This document shows, one piece after another, positions 51,433 through 60,351 of a DNA stretch of 64,000 bases; position 1 is the stretch's first letter; each line of letters starts with the position of its first letter. Origin of the DNA: Thalassovita sp. GTDB taxonomy: Bacteria > Pseudomonadota > Alphaproteobacteria > Rhodobacterales > Rhodobacteraceae. The stretch is from assembly GCA_029212905.1 (NCBI GenBank), contig JARGPB010000003.1, positions 188,562 to 252,561 on the forward strand. The letters are read 5' to 3'. The notes under the pieces are model-generated. The model saw only the letters and a program-made list of their open reading frames with translations. It ran no database searches and was not told where the DNA came from. The position numbers and the translations under genes are program-made.

Positions 51433-51888
51433 ATGCTTGATGATACGGATCGGCGCATACTGCGGCAGTTTCAGGCCGATCCGAACCTGTCGACCGCCGA
51501 TCTGGCCGAACGGGCCGGGATCACGCAGGCCACCTGTTGGCGTCGGCTGGAACGCCTGACCGCGCGCGGTATTTTGCTGGGGCAACAGGCGGTGATCGAC
51601 TGGCGCGCCCTTGGGTATGAGGTCGAGGTGTCCTTGCGCATCACCCTGGACAAGACCAGCCCACGTGCGTTTGATGATTTTCTGGCTGCGGCCCGCAAGG
51701 TCCCCGAAGTGCTGGAGATCCAGACCTTTCTGGGCCAGGTCGATGTCCGCCTGTCGGTGATCGCCCGCGATATGGCGCATTATCAGCAGATCTATCGCGA
51801 TAGCATTCTGACGCTGCCGCATATCTCGGATCTGGATGCGCTGATGCATGTCGCCCGCATCAAAGAGGACGAGGTGCTGCCGGTATGA
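51433..51888 (+). CDS. Lrp/AsnC-family regulator, first of tandem pair
   Basis: A 151-residue Lrp-type regulator with an N-terminal helix-turn-helix (STADLAERAGITQATCWRRLERL) and a C-terminal RAM ligand-binding domain (VLEIQTFLGQVDVRLSVIARD). Divergent from ilvC, so regulation by branched amino acids is plausible. The second gene starts inside its stop codon (ATGA). Confidence 0.88.
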   Translation: MLDDTDRRILRQFQADPNLSTADLAERAGITQATCWRRLERLTARGILLGQQAVIDWRALGYEVEVSLRITLDKTSPRAFDDFLAAARKVPEVLEIQTFLGQVDVRLSVIARDMAHYQQIYRDSILTLPHISDLDALMHVARIKEDEVLPV

Positions 51889-52340
51889 TCACGCTGGACG
51901 ATACAGATCACCAGATCCTGCTGGCCTTGGCGCGGGATGCGACGCTGAGCGCCGGGGCGTTGGGGCGCCAGTTGGGCCTGTCTCAGCCCGCGACCTGGCG
52001 ACGGATCAAACGGTTGCATGACACGGGCGCGATCAAATCCCGCCGTCTGGTGCTGGATCGTGAAAAACTGGGCTTTGGGGTCACTGTTTTTCTGGGCGTC
52101 AAACTGGCCACTAAGGGCCGTGTCAGCCTGGAGGATTTCGAGCGGGTCGTCACCGCCATCCCCGAGGTCCAGACAGTCGAGCATATCCTGGGCATCTATG
52201 ACTATCGGCTGAAAATCGTCGCGCGCGACATTTCGGATTTCGAACGGGTGCTGCGGCGACGGATCATGGCGCTGCCCGGCGTGGGTAACGTCGAGGCCAA
52301 CGTCCTGCTGTCCGAAGAACGCCGCCCCGGACCGCTATGA
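51885..52340 (+). CDS. Lrp/AsnC-family regulator, second of tandem pair
   Basis: A 151-residue Lrp-type protein with helix-turn-helix LSAGALGRQLGLSQPATWRRIKRL and RAM domain (VQTVEHILGIYDYRLKIVARD). The two tandem proteins have equal length and similar plan but are clearly diverged, so they may form a hetero-oligomer; that is inference. ATGA overlap with the upstream gene. The aminotransferase gene follows after 75 bases. Confidence 0.88.
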   Translation: MITLDDTDHQILLALARDATLSAGALGRQLGLSQPATWRRIKRLHDTGAIKSRRLVLDREKLGFGVTVFLGVKLATKGRVSLEDFERVVTAIPEVQTVEHILGIYDYRLKIVARDISDFERVLRRRIMALPGVGNVEANVLLSEERRPGPL

Positions 52341-52355
52341 CCGGTATGCAACCGT

Positions 52356-52371
52356 AGACTTGGACAAGTCT
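52356..52371. promoter_or_regulatory. Perfect inverted repeat, candidate operator
   Basis: AGACTT-GGAC-AAGTCT, a perfect 6-bp inverted repeat with a 4-base spacer, 16 bases after the second Lrp stop and 45 bases before the aminotransferase ATG. It could be a binding site for the regulators upstream or a hairpin; no close family match is claimed. Confidence 0.4.
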
Positions 52372-52415
52372 GCAAATCCGCGCTAACCCATTGGTAATGA
52401 ATTGGGAGAACTCAC

Positions 52416-53543
52416 ATGTCTGCTTTGCTTGATACCGTCGATCCCGATGGTCTGATGGAATTTTCCGTGGTCTTTACGGATCGCTCGTTGAACCACATGT
52501 CCGCCGTGTTCCAACAGGTGATGCGCGATGTCTCGGGCTTGTTGAAAGAGGTCTATCACGCGGATGGGGTCGCGCTGATCCCTGGCGGCGGGACCTACGG
52601 AATGGAGTCCGTCGCGCGCCAGTTTGGCCACGATGCCCATGCGATGATCGTGCGCAACGGCTGGTTTTCTTATCGCTGGAGCCAGATTTTCGAGGCCGGT
52701 GATTTCGCCGCCCAAACCACGGTTTTCAAGGCGCGCCAGACGGGTAACGGCGTGCAGGCGCCTTTTGCCCCTGCTCCGATCGAAGAGGTCACAGCCGCCA
52801 TTCGCGAGGCCAAACCCGATGTGGTCTTTGCGCCGCATGTGGAAACCAGCGCGGGGCTGATCCTGCCGGATGCCTATATCACTGCCTTGGCCGCAGCGGC
52901 ACACGAGGTCGGCGCGTTGCTGGTGTTGGATTGTATCGCATCGGGCTGTGCCTGGGTGGATATGCGCAAAACCGGCGTGGACGTGCTGATTTCCGCGCCG
53001 CAAAAGGGCTGGTCGGCCTCGCCCTCGGTGGGTCTGGTGATGATGTCCCAGCGCGCGCTGCAACGGTTGGAAAACACGCAGTCCGACAGTTTTGCGATTG
53101 ATCTGAAGAAATGGCACCAGATCATGCAGGCCTATGAAAACGGTGGGCATGCCTATCACGCGACCATGCCGACCGACGCACTGCGGGTGTTCCGCGATAC
53201 AATGCTGGAAACCCGCGAGTATGGGTTCGAGCGCCTGCGCGAGGCGCAATGGCAGTTGGGCGATGGCGTTCGCAAGATGCTGGCAGACAAAGGCGTTCAG
53301 TCCGTCGCGGCCGACGGTTTCGGTGCGCCGGGGGTGGTGGTCAGCTATACCAACGATCCCGACATCCAGAACGGCAAGAAATTCGCGGCCCTGGGGATGC
53401 AGATCGCGGCCGGTGTTCCGCTGGCCTGCGACGAGCCCGAAGGGTTCATGACCTTCCGTCTGGGTCTATTTGGTCTGGATAAGCTGTATGATGTGCCCGC
53501 CACGCTGGTGCGGCTGGAAACGGTGCTGAACCAGGTGCTCTGA
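52416..53543 (+). CDS. Class V aminotransferase
   Basis: A 375-residue PLP enzyme of class V. The PLP-lysine segment is VDVLISAPQKGWSASPSVGLV, and ALIPGGGTYGMESVARQFGH and VFAPHVETSAGLI fit alanine-glyoxylate or serine-pyruvate aminotransferases. The exact substrate is unknown. Because it lies next to the two Lrp genes, amino-acid-dependent regulation is likely. Confidence 0.85.
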   Translation: MSALLDTVDPDGLMEFSVVFTDRSLNHMSAVFQQVMRDVSGLLKEVYHADGVALIPGGGTYGMESVARQFGHDAHAMIVRNGWFSYRWSQIFEAGDFAAQTTVFKARQTGNGVQAPFAPAPIEEVTAAIREAKPDVVFAPHVETSAGLILPDAYITALAAAAHEVGALLVLDCIASGCAWVDMRKTGVDVLISAPQKGWSASPSVGLVMMSQRALQRLENTQSDSFAIDLKKWHQIMQAYENGGHAYHATMPTDALRVFRDTMLETREYGFERLREAQWQLGDGVRKMLADKGVQSVAADGFGAPGVVVSYTNDPDIQNGKKFAALGMQIAAGVPLACDEPEGFMTFRLGLFGLDKLYDVPATLVRLETVLNQVL

Positions 53544-53600
53544 CGGGGCAATGGTGGCGGGGGCTGGGATGCCCTCGCTTTTGCGGTCCAGAGCGCGCGG

Positions 53601-54803
53601 TTATCCGCGCGTCCCCAACCCCAGTTGCATCATGGTTTTGCGCACGGGGCCCAACGAATAGATCGCGTTCAGCCCCAGCGCCCGCGCGTCCCGCAAGGGC
53701 TGTGCGCCCATCATCGAGGCGCGGTTCAACAGGTCGATCCCGGTGACGCGCGCCCGGACTTCGGTGTGGCGGCGGCGATGGTAGGTCTCTAGCATCTTGC
53801 GGTCGCCCAGCTGTTCTGGGGCGGCTTCGGCCAGTTCCAGCAGGACGCGCATATCGCCCAAGGACATGTTCAGCCCCTGTGCACCGATCGGGGGGACGAC
53901 ATGGGCGGCCTCGGCCACCAGGGCCACGCGTTCGGCATACATGCGTTCGGCCACCTGGCTGATAATTGGCCAGACCGTCCGGCGCGAGGCCAGCGTCAGC
54001 GGCCCGAACAGCGAACAGGACCGTTCCGTCATCGCGGCCTCGAATTCGGCCTCGGGCAGGTCGGCCAGGCGCATCACTTCGGGGCCGCGCTCCATCCACA
54101 CGATCGCGGAAGAGGGCAACCCGTTATAATCCGGCAGCGGCACCAGCGTGAACGGCCCGCCCGAGCGGTGAATTTCCGTGGATACGTTTTCGTGTGGAAT
54201 CGGGTGGGTGACAGCAAAGGCCAGCGCCTTTTGTCCGTAACGCGTGGTTTTCACGCTGACCCCGGCCGCCTCGCGCACGGGCGAGTTGCGCCCGTCTGCG
54301 GCGATCACCAGCTTGCATCGCACGGTGGTGCCATCAGTCAGTCCGACGCGGGCCTCGGCCTCGCGGGTGAACAGGGTTTTGGTGCCGGTGCCGGGGCGGA
54401 ACTCGACGTTCGGCAGGTCGGCCAGGCGCGCGACCATCTCGCGGCGCAACAACCAATTGGGCAGGTTCCAGCCAAAGGGGCGCTCGGAGATGTCCGAGGC
54501 GTTGAAATCCTTGACGATTCTGGGTTTGGGATCGACCCCGCCGGCATCCACGATCCGCATCACCTGCAAGGGCGCGGCGTGGGCGTCCAGACGTTCCCAC
54601 AGACCCGCACGATCCAGCAGCGCCTGGCTGGGCTGCAAAAACGCCGTGGTGCGCAGGTCAGACCCTGCGGCGTCGCGTTCCATAATCGGGGGGGTGGGGT
54701 CCACACACAGGACCTTAAATCCGGCCGCGCCAAAGACGGCCGCTGCTGTCAACCCGGCGACGCCGCCGCCGGAGACCAAAATATCAACGTCGCAGATGCT
54801 CAT
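53601..54803 (-). CDS. UbiH/COQ6-family FAD monooxygenase
   Basis: A 400-residue flavoprotein hydroxylase. The FAD-binding SGGGVAGLTAAAVFG starts the protein; the second motif GRNSPVREAAG and third (VALVAEAAHVVPPIGAQGLN) are those of ubiquinone-biosynthesis hydroxylases. It probably hydroxylates the ring of a ubiquinone precursor; which position (UbiH, UbiF or UbiI type) is not decided. Confidence 0.88.
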   Translation of the reverse strand: MSICDVDILVSGGGVAGLTAAAVFGAAGFKVLCVDPTPPIMERDAAGSDLRTTAFLQPSQALLDRAGLWERLDAHAAPLQVMRIVDAGGVDPKPRIVKDFNASDISERPFGWNLPNWLLRREMVARLADLPNVEFRPGTGTKTLFTREAEARVGLTDGTTVRCKLVIAADGRNSPVREAAGVSVKTTRYGQKALAFAVTHPIPHENVSTEIHRSGGPFTLVPLPDYNGLPSSAIVWMERGPEVMRLADLPEAEFEAAMTERSCSLFGPLTLASRRTVWPIISQVAERMYAERVALVAEAAHVVPPIGAQGLNMSLGDMRVLLELAEAAPEQLGDRKMLETYHRRRHTEVRARVTGIDLLNRASMMGAQPLRDARALGLNAIYSLGPVRKTMMQLGLGTRG

Positions 54804-54865
54804 GTGGACTGCCTCCTGCTGCGCACCTTAGTGCCGAACGGGGGGGCATTCCAAGCGGCATCCTG

Positions 54866-55069
54866 TCATCCCCGAGAGATGACGATCAGCAGCACATAGA
54901 TCACCGGCACCATGGCCAGCGCGGGGATATACAAGCCCGGAATGCCAAAGAAGAACACCGAGGCCCCCCATGCGACCACCGCCAGCAGGGTGATCAGCAA
55001 AATCAACGTGTCGGGCGAGCTTTCTTTGGGTTCCGAGGTCGGGGCGGCGGAGGGGTCAATCGCGGTCAT
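54866..55069 (-). CDS. Small two-helix membrane protein
   Basis: A 67-residue protein with an acidic, Ser/Pro-rich N-terminus of about 20 residues and two membrane helices (LILLITLLAVVAWGASVFFFG and IPALAMVPVIYVLLIVI). No function known. It lies 62 bases upstream of the UbiH-type gene on the same strand, so co-expression is possible. Confidence 0.75.
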   Translation of the reverse strand: MTAIDPSAAPTSEPKESSPDTLILLITLLAVVAWGASVFFFGIPGLYIPALAMVPVIYVLLIVISRG

Positions 55070-55174
55070 GTCAGTGTCCTGTTAGATGGTGAGTGGCTTC
55101 ATCTAACATTCACGAATTTGAATGGAATGGCTCGGATTGACGCAGTGCGGCAAGGTGCCCGAGTCACATTTTTG

Positions 55175-55819
55175 TTATGTCAGCCGGGCCAGGAAGGCCG
55201 CCAGATCATCGGTGTGGTGCTGGATATGATCGGCCGTGTGCGGGGTGGGGGCGACATGAACCGTGCGCATCCCCATCGCATGAGGGGCGGCCAGATTCCT
55301 TGGGTCGTCCTCGAACATGGCGGCGTTTTGCGGCTGAACCCCGTCGGCCTGAAATATCCGGCGAAAGGCGTCGGGTTCGGGTTTGGGAACAAAGCCCGCG
55401 TGCTCGACCCCGTAGACCGCATCAAACAGCCCGTCCAGCCCGCGGGCGGCCAGAACCCGTTGTGCATATGGCGCGCTGCCGTTGGTATAGACGATTTTGC
55501 GGCCGGGCAGGGCGCGGATTTGCGCGGCTAACGCGCTGTCCTTTTCCAGGTGGTCCAGGCTGATCTGGTGCACATCCTCCAGATAGGGCCGCGGGTCGAG
55601 GTCGTGCTCTTGCATCAGCCCGGCCAGCGTGGTCCCGTAGGTCTGCCAATAATGGTGGCGCAGATGATCGGCGCGTGCCTGATCCACCCCCAACGACCGC
55701 ATCACATAGGCCGTCATGCGCTTCTCGATCTGGTCGAACAGACGCGCGCGGGGCGGATAAAGAGTATTATCCAGGTCAAAAACCCAGAAAGTGACGTGAC
55801 TGAAGGCTTTCTTTGGCAT
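55175..55819 (-). CDS. Pyrimidine 5'-nucleotidase-type HAD hydrolase
   Basis: A 214-residue HAD-superfamily phosphatase: motif I FDLDNTLYPPRARLFDQIE, motif II VYTNGS, and motif III/IV KPEPDAFRRIF and FEDDPRNL. The layout matches pyrimidine 5'-nucleotidases of the SDT1/PHM8 type. Likely role is dephosphorylating pyrimidine nucleotides. Confidence 0.85.
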   Translation of the reverse strand: MPKKAFSHVTFWVFDLDNTLYPPRARLFDQIEKRMTAYVMRSLGVDQARADHLRHHYWQTYGTTLAGLMQEHDLDPRPYLEDVHQISLDHLEKDSALAAQIRALPGRKIVYTNGSAPYAQRVLAARGLDGLFDAVYGVEHAGFVPKPEPDAFRRIFQADGVQPQNAAMFEDDPRNLAAPHAMGMRTVHVAPTPHTADHIQHHTDDLAAFLARLT

Positions 55820-55934
55820 AGGCGGACGCTACTGTGGCGCGACGAAAGGCGCAAGACGACAGGGTTGATCGCAGGCCAGAGCCGCGCTTACTGTGTCCGA
55901 ATGTGTTTTTTGGGGCAGGGAAAAGGAACGCAGG

Positions 55935-56555
55935 GTGCATAAAGACGCTTACATGCTGATACTCGAAGCAATCGACTCGGGCGTTTATCGTCCAGGCGAT
56001 CGGCTGGTCGAAAGCGAGCTGGCCGACAGGTTTGGAGTGTCACGCACCCCGATCCGCGAGGCTTTGCAACGGCTGGAAACCCAGTCATTGCTGACACGCG
56101 ACGGACGCAGCCTGATCGTTGCATCGCTGGACCATAACCAACTGAGCGAACTGTATGTTGTGCGCGCTGAACTAGAGGGGCTGGCCGCACGGCTGGCCGC
56201 GCGTCATGCCACCCCCGAAGAGGTGCGCGTGCTACAGGAAATGGTCGAAGAGGATGGGGTTCTTCTGGATGATCCGGCGGCCTTGTCACGGGCGAACCGG
56301 CGGTTTCACAAGCAGATTCATCTGGCCTCGCATAACCGCTATCTGGTGCAGCAGCTGGATTTGGTGCATCGGTCCATGGCGCTGATGGCGACGACCTCTT
56401 TGGCGGCCGAGGGCCGGGGCGAGGATGCGCTGAAAGAACATGCCGCCATCGTCGAGGCGATTCACACCCATGACGAAGATCGCGCATATGCCGCGCTCAA
56501 AGAGCATATCTCAAAGGCTTTCGTGACCCGGCTGAAGCTGGATGCATCCGCCTGA
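55935..56555 (+). CDS. GntR-family (FCD) transcriptional regulator
   Basis: A 206-residue regulator of the FadR subfamily. The winged helix has YRPGDRLVESELADRFGVS and RTPIREALQRLETQSLL, followed by the all-helical FCD effector domain with metal-binding residues (RANRRFHKQIHLASHN; KEHAAIVEAI; ALKEHI). GTG at 55935 is chosen because AAGGA lies 8 bases upstream; a GTG at 55893 is a weaker option. The 3' end overlaps the convergent glycosyltransferase gene. Confidence 0.88.
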   Translation: MHKDAYMLILEAIDSGVYRPGDRLVESELADRFGVSRTPIREALQRLETQSLLTRDGRSLIVASLDHNQLSELYVVRAELEGLAARLAARHATPEEVRVLQEMVEEDGVLLDDPAALSRANRRFHKQIHLASHNRYLVQQLDLVHRSMALMATTSLAAEGRGEDALKEHAAIVEAIHTHDEDRAYAALKEHISKAFVTRLKLDASA

Positions 56556-58403
56556 GGTCTGGCAATCGGTCAGCGAATGACCGTGTTGCGTTTTGTCCCA
56601 GTAGAAGGGGGCAAAAACCAGTTCGTACAGGGCCTTATAGGCTGCCAGCACCCCCAGCGGGAAATAGAAATGGATCGTCGGCACCCAGGGAATAAGGTGC
56701 CGGTGCGACGGGCCTGAGACCGCAATCAGCGCCATCATGATCGAGCACAGCTCGACCGTGAAAAAGGTGACGCCCATGGTCCGCAACCATTCGTCCGGGA
56801 TCAATCCGACAAAGGGATGGTACAGGCCCAGCACGATCAGCCACATGGACCACAGCAGAGGCGCCAGGAAAAACTGCGACATGGCGGTGATGAAATGGGT
56901 TTGGAACCCCAGGAATTTCCACGCCCCCAGCTGGCGAAACAGCTGAACCGGGCGGCGCATATGCACCAGATAGGTGATCATATAGCCTTTGAGCCAGCGC
57001 GAACGCTGCTTGACCCAGGGCACCGCACGGCAATTGGCCTCTTCGCGGGTGGTGGTGTCCAGCATTTCCGTCCTGTAGCCATGTCGCGCCAGACGGAACC
57101 CCAGATCGGCATCCTCGGTCACGTTGTGAGCATCCCAGCCGCCCAGCTCTTCCAGTGGTTTGCGACGGAAATACAAGGTCGTGCCGCCCAGCGGGATCGC
57201 CCAGCCCATGCGCGCCATGCCGGGCATAACCACCCGAAACCACGTCGCGTATTCGATGGTGAAACAGCGGGCCAACCAGTTCTGCCGCGCGTTGTAATAG
57301 TCCAGAACGCCCTGGAGGCAGACCATATCGTCAGGCGCGGCCATGAAACGGGCGGCGACCTTGTCCAGCTGGTCGGGTTCGGGCGCGTCTTCGGCGTCGA
57401 AAATGCCGATGATCTCGCCTTTGCAGAAATCCAGCGCATAGTTCATCGCCCGTGGTTTTGTCTTGGGCTTACCGTCCGGGACCACGACGACACGCATCCA
57501 ACTGGGCAAATGAGCACTGGCGATGGCGGCGCGGGTCAGGGTGTCTTTTTCCTCGAGCACCAAAACCACGTCCAACAAGGATTTTGGATAGGTCAGGCGC
57601 GACAAACGATGCAAGAGCACGCGCGCCACCTCGGTTTCCTGAAATAGCGGCACGAGAACCGAGATCTTGGGGCGTTTTCCGGGGCTGGTCGCGGCGGTTG
57701 GGGGCGGGTCGTGCTCGGCCCCGAGATAGGCCAGGAACGCCGTCAGTTTCATCCCGGCGGCGACCAACATGGTGAACCCGGCCCAGCCCGTCAGCGCCGT
57801 GAACAGCCCAACCGGCTGCCAAAGGGCGAGCACCAGAAACGTTGCCACAGCCAGCGCCGTCAGAACCATGCGCAGCTTTGAGGCGCGTTCCCAGCTGCGG
57901 CAGCTTTCGGATTCGGGACAGCGAGTTTGGGCGGCCAATGTCAGTTCTGTGCGACAGTGTGCGGCCAGCGTATCCTGTATGTCCTGCGCGCTGGCGACAA
58001 GGGGATGCACCACGCCCCAATCGACCGGCATATCCTGTAAAACCTGCTCAAAGGCCTCGGGGCGGGCGGTGGCAACATAGGTCAGCCCTCCGCGGCGCCC
58101 CAGGGGCACGATCGCCTGACCCAAGCACGTCTGCGGGCTGACTTGCGCTATCATTGCGTGATCGGGGGTCAGCTCGTCCGGGCGGGCGCGGGGCGTTCCC
58201 AGCCATTCGGCGGCCAGATCTGCATAGCTATCAGCAGAGAGCAGCCCTTGGGCGACCAATACCTCGCCCAGATCAGCCTGCCCTGTGCACAGCTCTGCAT
58301 TCGCCCGCAGCATCTGCGCGGAACTGACGACGCCGCGGTCCATCAGGTATTGCCCAAAGGATCGCTGGCCTGTGAAAAATGGAGCCCGTTCCTGAACCGT
58401 CAC
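56511..58403 (-). CDS. Family 2 glycosyltransferase with MshEN-like N-terminal domain
   Basis: A 630-residue protein. Residues about 10-140 resemble the GspE/MshE N-terminal fold (ADLGEVLVAQGLLSADSYADL). Two membrane helices follow (about 185-235), then a processive GT-A domain with D-x-D type DAEDAPEPDQL, TEDADLGFR and the QRSRWLKG motif (QxxRW), and four more membrane helices. It is probably a polysaccharide synthase exporting a beta-glucan-type polymer. GTG 58403 has AAGGGG eight bases upstream. A full CtrA-type site lies 50 bases before it. Confidence 0.85.
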   Translation of the reverse strand: MTVQERAPFFTGQRSFGQYLMDRGVVSSAQMLRANAELCTGQADLGEVLVAQGLLSADSYADLAAEWLGTPRARPDELTPDHAMIAQVSPQTCLGQAIVPLGRRGGLTYVATARPEAFEQVLQDMPVDWGVVHPLVASAQDIQDTLAAHCRTELTLAAQTRCPESESCRSWERASKLRMVLTALAVATFLVLALWQPVGLFTALTGWAGFTMLVAAGMKLTAFLAYLGAEHDPPPTAATSPGKRPKISVLVPLFQETEVARVLLHRLSRLTYPKSLLDVVLVLEEKDTLTRAAIASAHLPSWMRVVVVPDGKPKTKPRAMNYALDFCKGEIIGIFDAEDAPEPDQLDKVAARFMAAPDDMVCLQGVLDYYNARQNWLARCFTIEYATWFRVVMPGMARMGWAIPLGGTTLYFRRKPLEELGGWDAHNVTEDADLGFRLARHGYRTEMLDTTTREEANCRAVPWVKQRSRWLKGYMITYLVHMRRPVQLFRQLGAWKFLGFQTHFITAMSQFFLAPLLWSMWLIVLGLYHPFVGLIPDEWLRTMGVTFFTVELCSIMMALIAVSGPSHRHLIPWVPTIHFYFPLGVLAAYKALYELVFAPFYWDKTQHGHSLTDCQTSGGCIQLQPGHESL

Positions 58404-58452
58404 CGGCCAACCCCTTGTGAACCAAGTCCACAAGAGGGTGCCCTAACAGGTG

Positions 58453-58467
58453 TTAACGCCCAGTTAA
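58453..58467 (-). promoter_or_regulatory. CtrA-type full site TTAA-N7-TTAA
   Basis: TTAA (58453-58456), CGCCCAG, TTAA (58464-58467), a perfect match to the CtrA consensus TTAA-N7-TTAA, with an extra GGTTAA just upstream (58472-58477). It lies 50 bases upstream of the glycosyltransferase start and inside the 74-base gap after carA. Confidence 0.6.
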
Positions 58468-58477
58468 CTCAGGTTAA

Positions 58478-59635
58478 TCAGGCCTTACGTGCGGCCATAT
58501 TTTCGGCAAAACGCTCGAACAGATAGAAGCTGTCCTGCGGGCCGGGGCTGGCTTCGGGGTGGTGCTGGACGCCGAACACCGGACGGTCATCCATGGCGAT
58601 ACCGCAGTTCGAGCCGTCAAACAGCGACACATGGGTTTCGCTGATGCCTTTCGGCAGGCTTTGGGCGTCGACCGCGAACCCGTGGTTCATCGAGGTGATT
58701 TCGACCTTGCCGGTGGTCACGTCCTTGACGGGGTGGTTGGCGCCGTGGTGGCCGTGGTTCATCTTGATCGTGGTGCCCCCCAGGGCAAGCGCCAGCATCT
58801 GGTGCCCCAGACAGATCCCAAAGATCGGCAGATCTGCCTCGAGCACCGATTTGATCATTGGGACGGCGTATTTGCCGGTGGCGGCGGGGTCGCCGGGACC
58901 GTTCGACAGGAACACGCCGTCGGGATTATGGGCCAGCACGTCCTCGGCAGTGGCCGAGGCGGGCAGGACGGTCACATCACAGCCAGCCGAGGCCAGGCAG
59001 CGCAGAATGTTGCGTTTCGCCCCGAAATCAATCGCCACGACCTTGTGCTTGGGGTTTGCCTGGCGGGTATAGCCCTCGGGCCAGGCCCACCGCATTTCGT
59101 CCCAACGATAGGATTGTGCGCAGGTGACGTCCTTGGCCAGATCCATGCCCTCGAGACCGGGGAAGGCGCGGGCCTGGGCGACCAGGGACTCGATGTCGAA
59201 ATTGCCTTCGGGATCATGGGCCAGGGCGACATGCGGGGCGCCGGACTGACGGATGGCGCGGGTCAGGCGGCGGGTATCAACACCACCGATGGCGATCCGG
59301 CCGCAGCGGGTCAGCCAATTGTTCAGATCCTCGACCGAGCGCCAGTTGCTGGGTGCGGTCGGGTCCCATTTTACCACCATTCCGGCGGCAACGGGATTGG
59401 CGGTTTCGTCGTCCTCGGGGGTGACGCCGGTGTTGCCGATATGCGGGAAGGTAAAGGTCACGATCTGTCCGGCGTAGGACGGGTCGGTCATGATTTCCTG
59501 ATACCCGGTCATGGCCGTGTTGAAACACAGTTCAGCCTGTGCGACGCCGGTTGCGCCAAAACCGGTCCCGTAAAAGACGGACCCATCGGCAAGGACGAGG
59601 CAGGCGGTCGGGCGGGAAGAGGGCGTCTGGGCCAT
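58478..59635 (-). CDS. carA: Carbamoyl-phosphate synthase small subunit
   Basis: A 385-residue glutamine amidotransferase subunit. It starts MAQTPSSRPTACLVLADGSV; the class I amidotransferase domain has the nucleophile in IFGICLGHQMLALALGG, VKDVTTGKVEITSMNHGF, and the His-Glu pair in QHHPEASPGP. It feeds ammonia to CarB for arginine and pyrimidine synthesis. carB is not in the window. The longer open frame to 59815 is not needed; the ATG 59635 start matches homologues. Confidence 0.94.
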   Translation of the reverse strand: MAQTPSSRPTACLVLADGSVFYGTGFGATGVAQAELCFNTAMTGYQEIMTDPSYAGQIVTFTFPHIGNTGVTPEDDETANPVAAGMVVKWDPTAPSNWRSVEDLNNWLTRCGRIAIGGVDTRRLTRAIRQSGAPHVALAHDPEGNFDIESLVAQARAFPGLEGMDLAKDVTCAQSYRWDEMRWAWPEGYTRQANPKHKVVAIDFGAKRNILRCLASAGCDVTVLPASATAEDVLAHNPDGVFLSNGPGDPAATGKYAVPMIKSVLEADLPIFGICLGHQMLALALGGTTIKMNHGHHGANHPVKDVTTGKVEITSMNHGFAVDAQSLPKGISETHVSLFDGSNCGIAMDDRPVFGVQHHPEASPGPQDSFYLFERFAENMAARKA

Positions 59636-59835
59636 GTTTCGAGTCTCCGGGTGGGGGCAAATTGCTCGGGTTCTACGGGCCGTGGCTGGTGGGGTCAAGG
59701 GGGCGGAGCCTGCGAATTGAGCGCTTTCGCGGACCTTGAAAACAAGGCGGATGACGTGACGTATGCGCAACTTGATACGTCGCAGGCGATTGGGTAGGGT
59801 CCCCATTCGATACACACCCTAGGGGATGGGACCAA

Positions 59836-60297
59836 ATGGAATTGCGAGACCAGATCACCACGGCCTTGAAACAGGCCATGAAAGAGAAGGCAGCCGCACG
59901 CCTGTCTACTCTGCGCCTGATCAGCGCCGCCATCAAGGACCGCGATATTGCCGCCCGCGGCGAGGGCAAGGACGAAGGGGTCGCAGACTCGGACGTTCTG
60001 GCGATTCTTGGCAAAATGGTCAAACAGCGCCAAGAAAGCGCACGGACCTACGAAGAGGCTGGACGGCTGGATCTGGCCGAGCGGGAACTGTCCGAGATCA
60101 CTGTGATCGAAGGATTTTTGCCGCGCCAGCTGAACGAGACCGAGGTGTCTGATGCCGTGGATGCGGCGATCGCGGCAATCGGCGCCAGCTCGATCCGCGA
60201 CATGGGCAAGGTGATGGGCGAGCTGAAAGGCAAGTTCACCGGCCAGATGGATTTCGGCGCCGTCGGCCCGATGGTCAAGGACAAGCTGTCGGCCTGA
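59836..60297 (+). CDS. GatB/YqeY-domain protein
   Basis: A 153-residue all-helical protein of the YqeY family (MELRDQITTALKQAMKEKAA, RLSTLRLISAAIKDRDI, ASSIRDMGKVMGELKGKFTGQMD). It resembles the tail domain of the tRNA amidotransferase GatB; its role is uncertain, perhaps tRNA-linked. Divergent from carA. Confidence 0.9.
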   Translation: MELRDQITTALKQAMKEKAAARLSTLRLISAAIKDRDIAARGEGKDEGVADSDVLAILGKMVKQRQESARTYEEAGRLDLAERELSEITVIEGFLPRQLNETEVSDAVDAAIAAIGASSIRDMGKVMGELKGKFTGQMDFGAVGPMVKDKLSA

Positions 60298-60320
60298 TCA
60301 CGGGCGCGACGCGATCTGAG

Positions 60321-60346
60321 AAGGGGCCTTTGCGGGCCCCTTTTTT
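60321..60346 (+). terminator. Rho-independent terminator after yqeY
   Basis: AAGGGGCC (60321-60328) and GGCCCCTT (60335-60342) followed by TTTT, 24 bases after the stop. Confidence 0.85.
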
Positions 60347-60351
60347 ATGTG

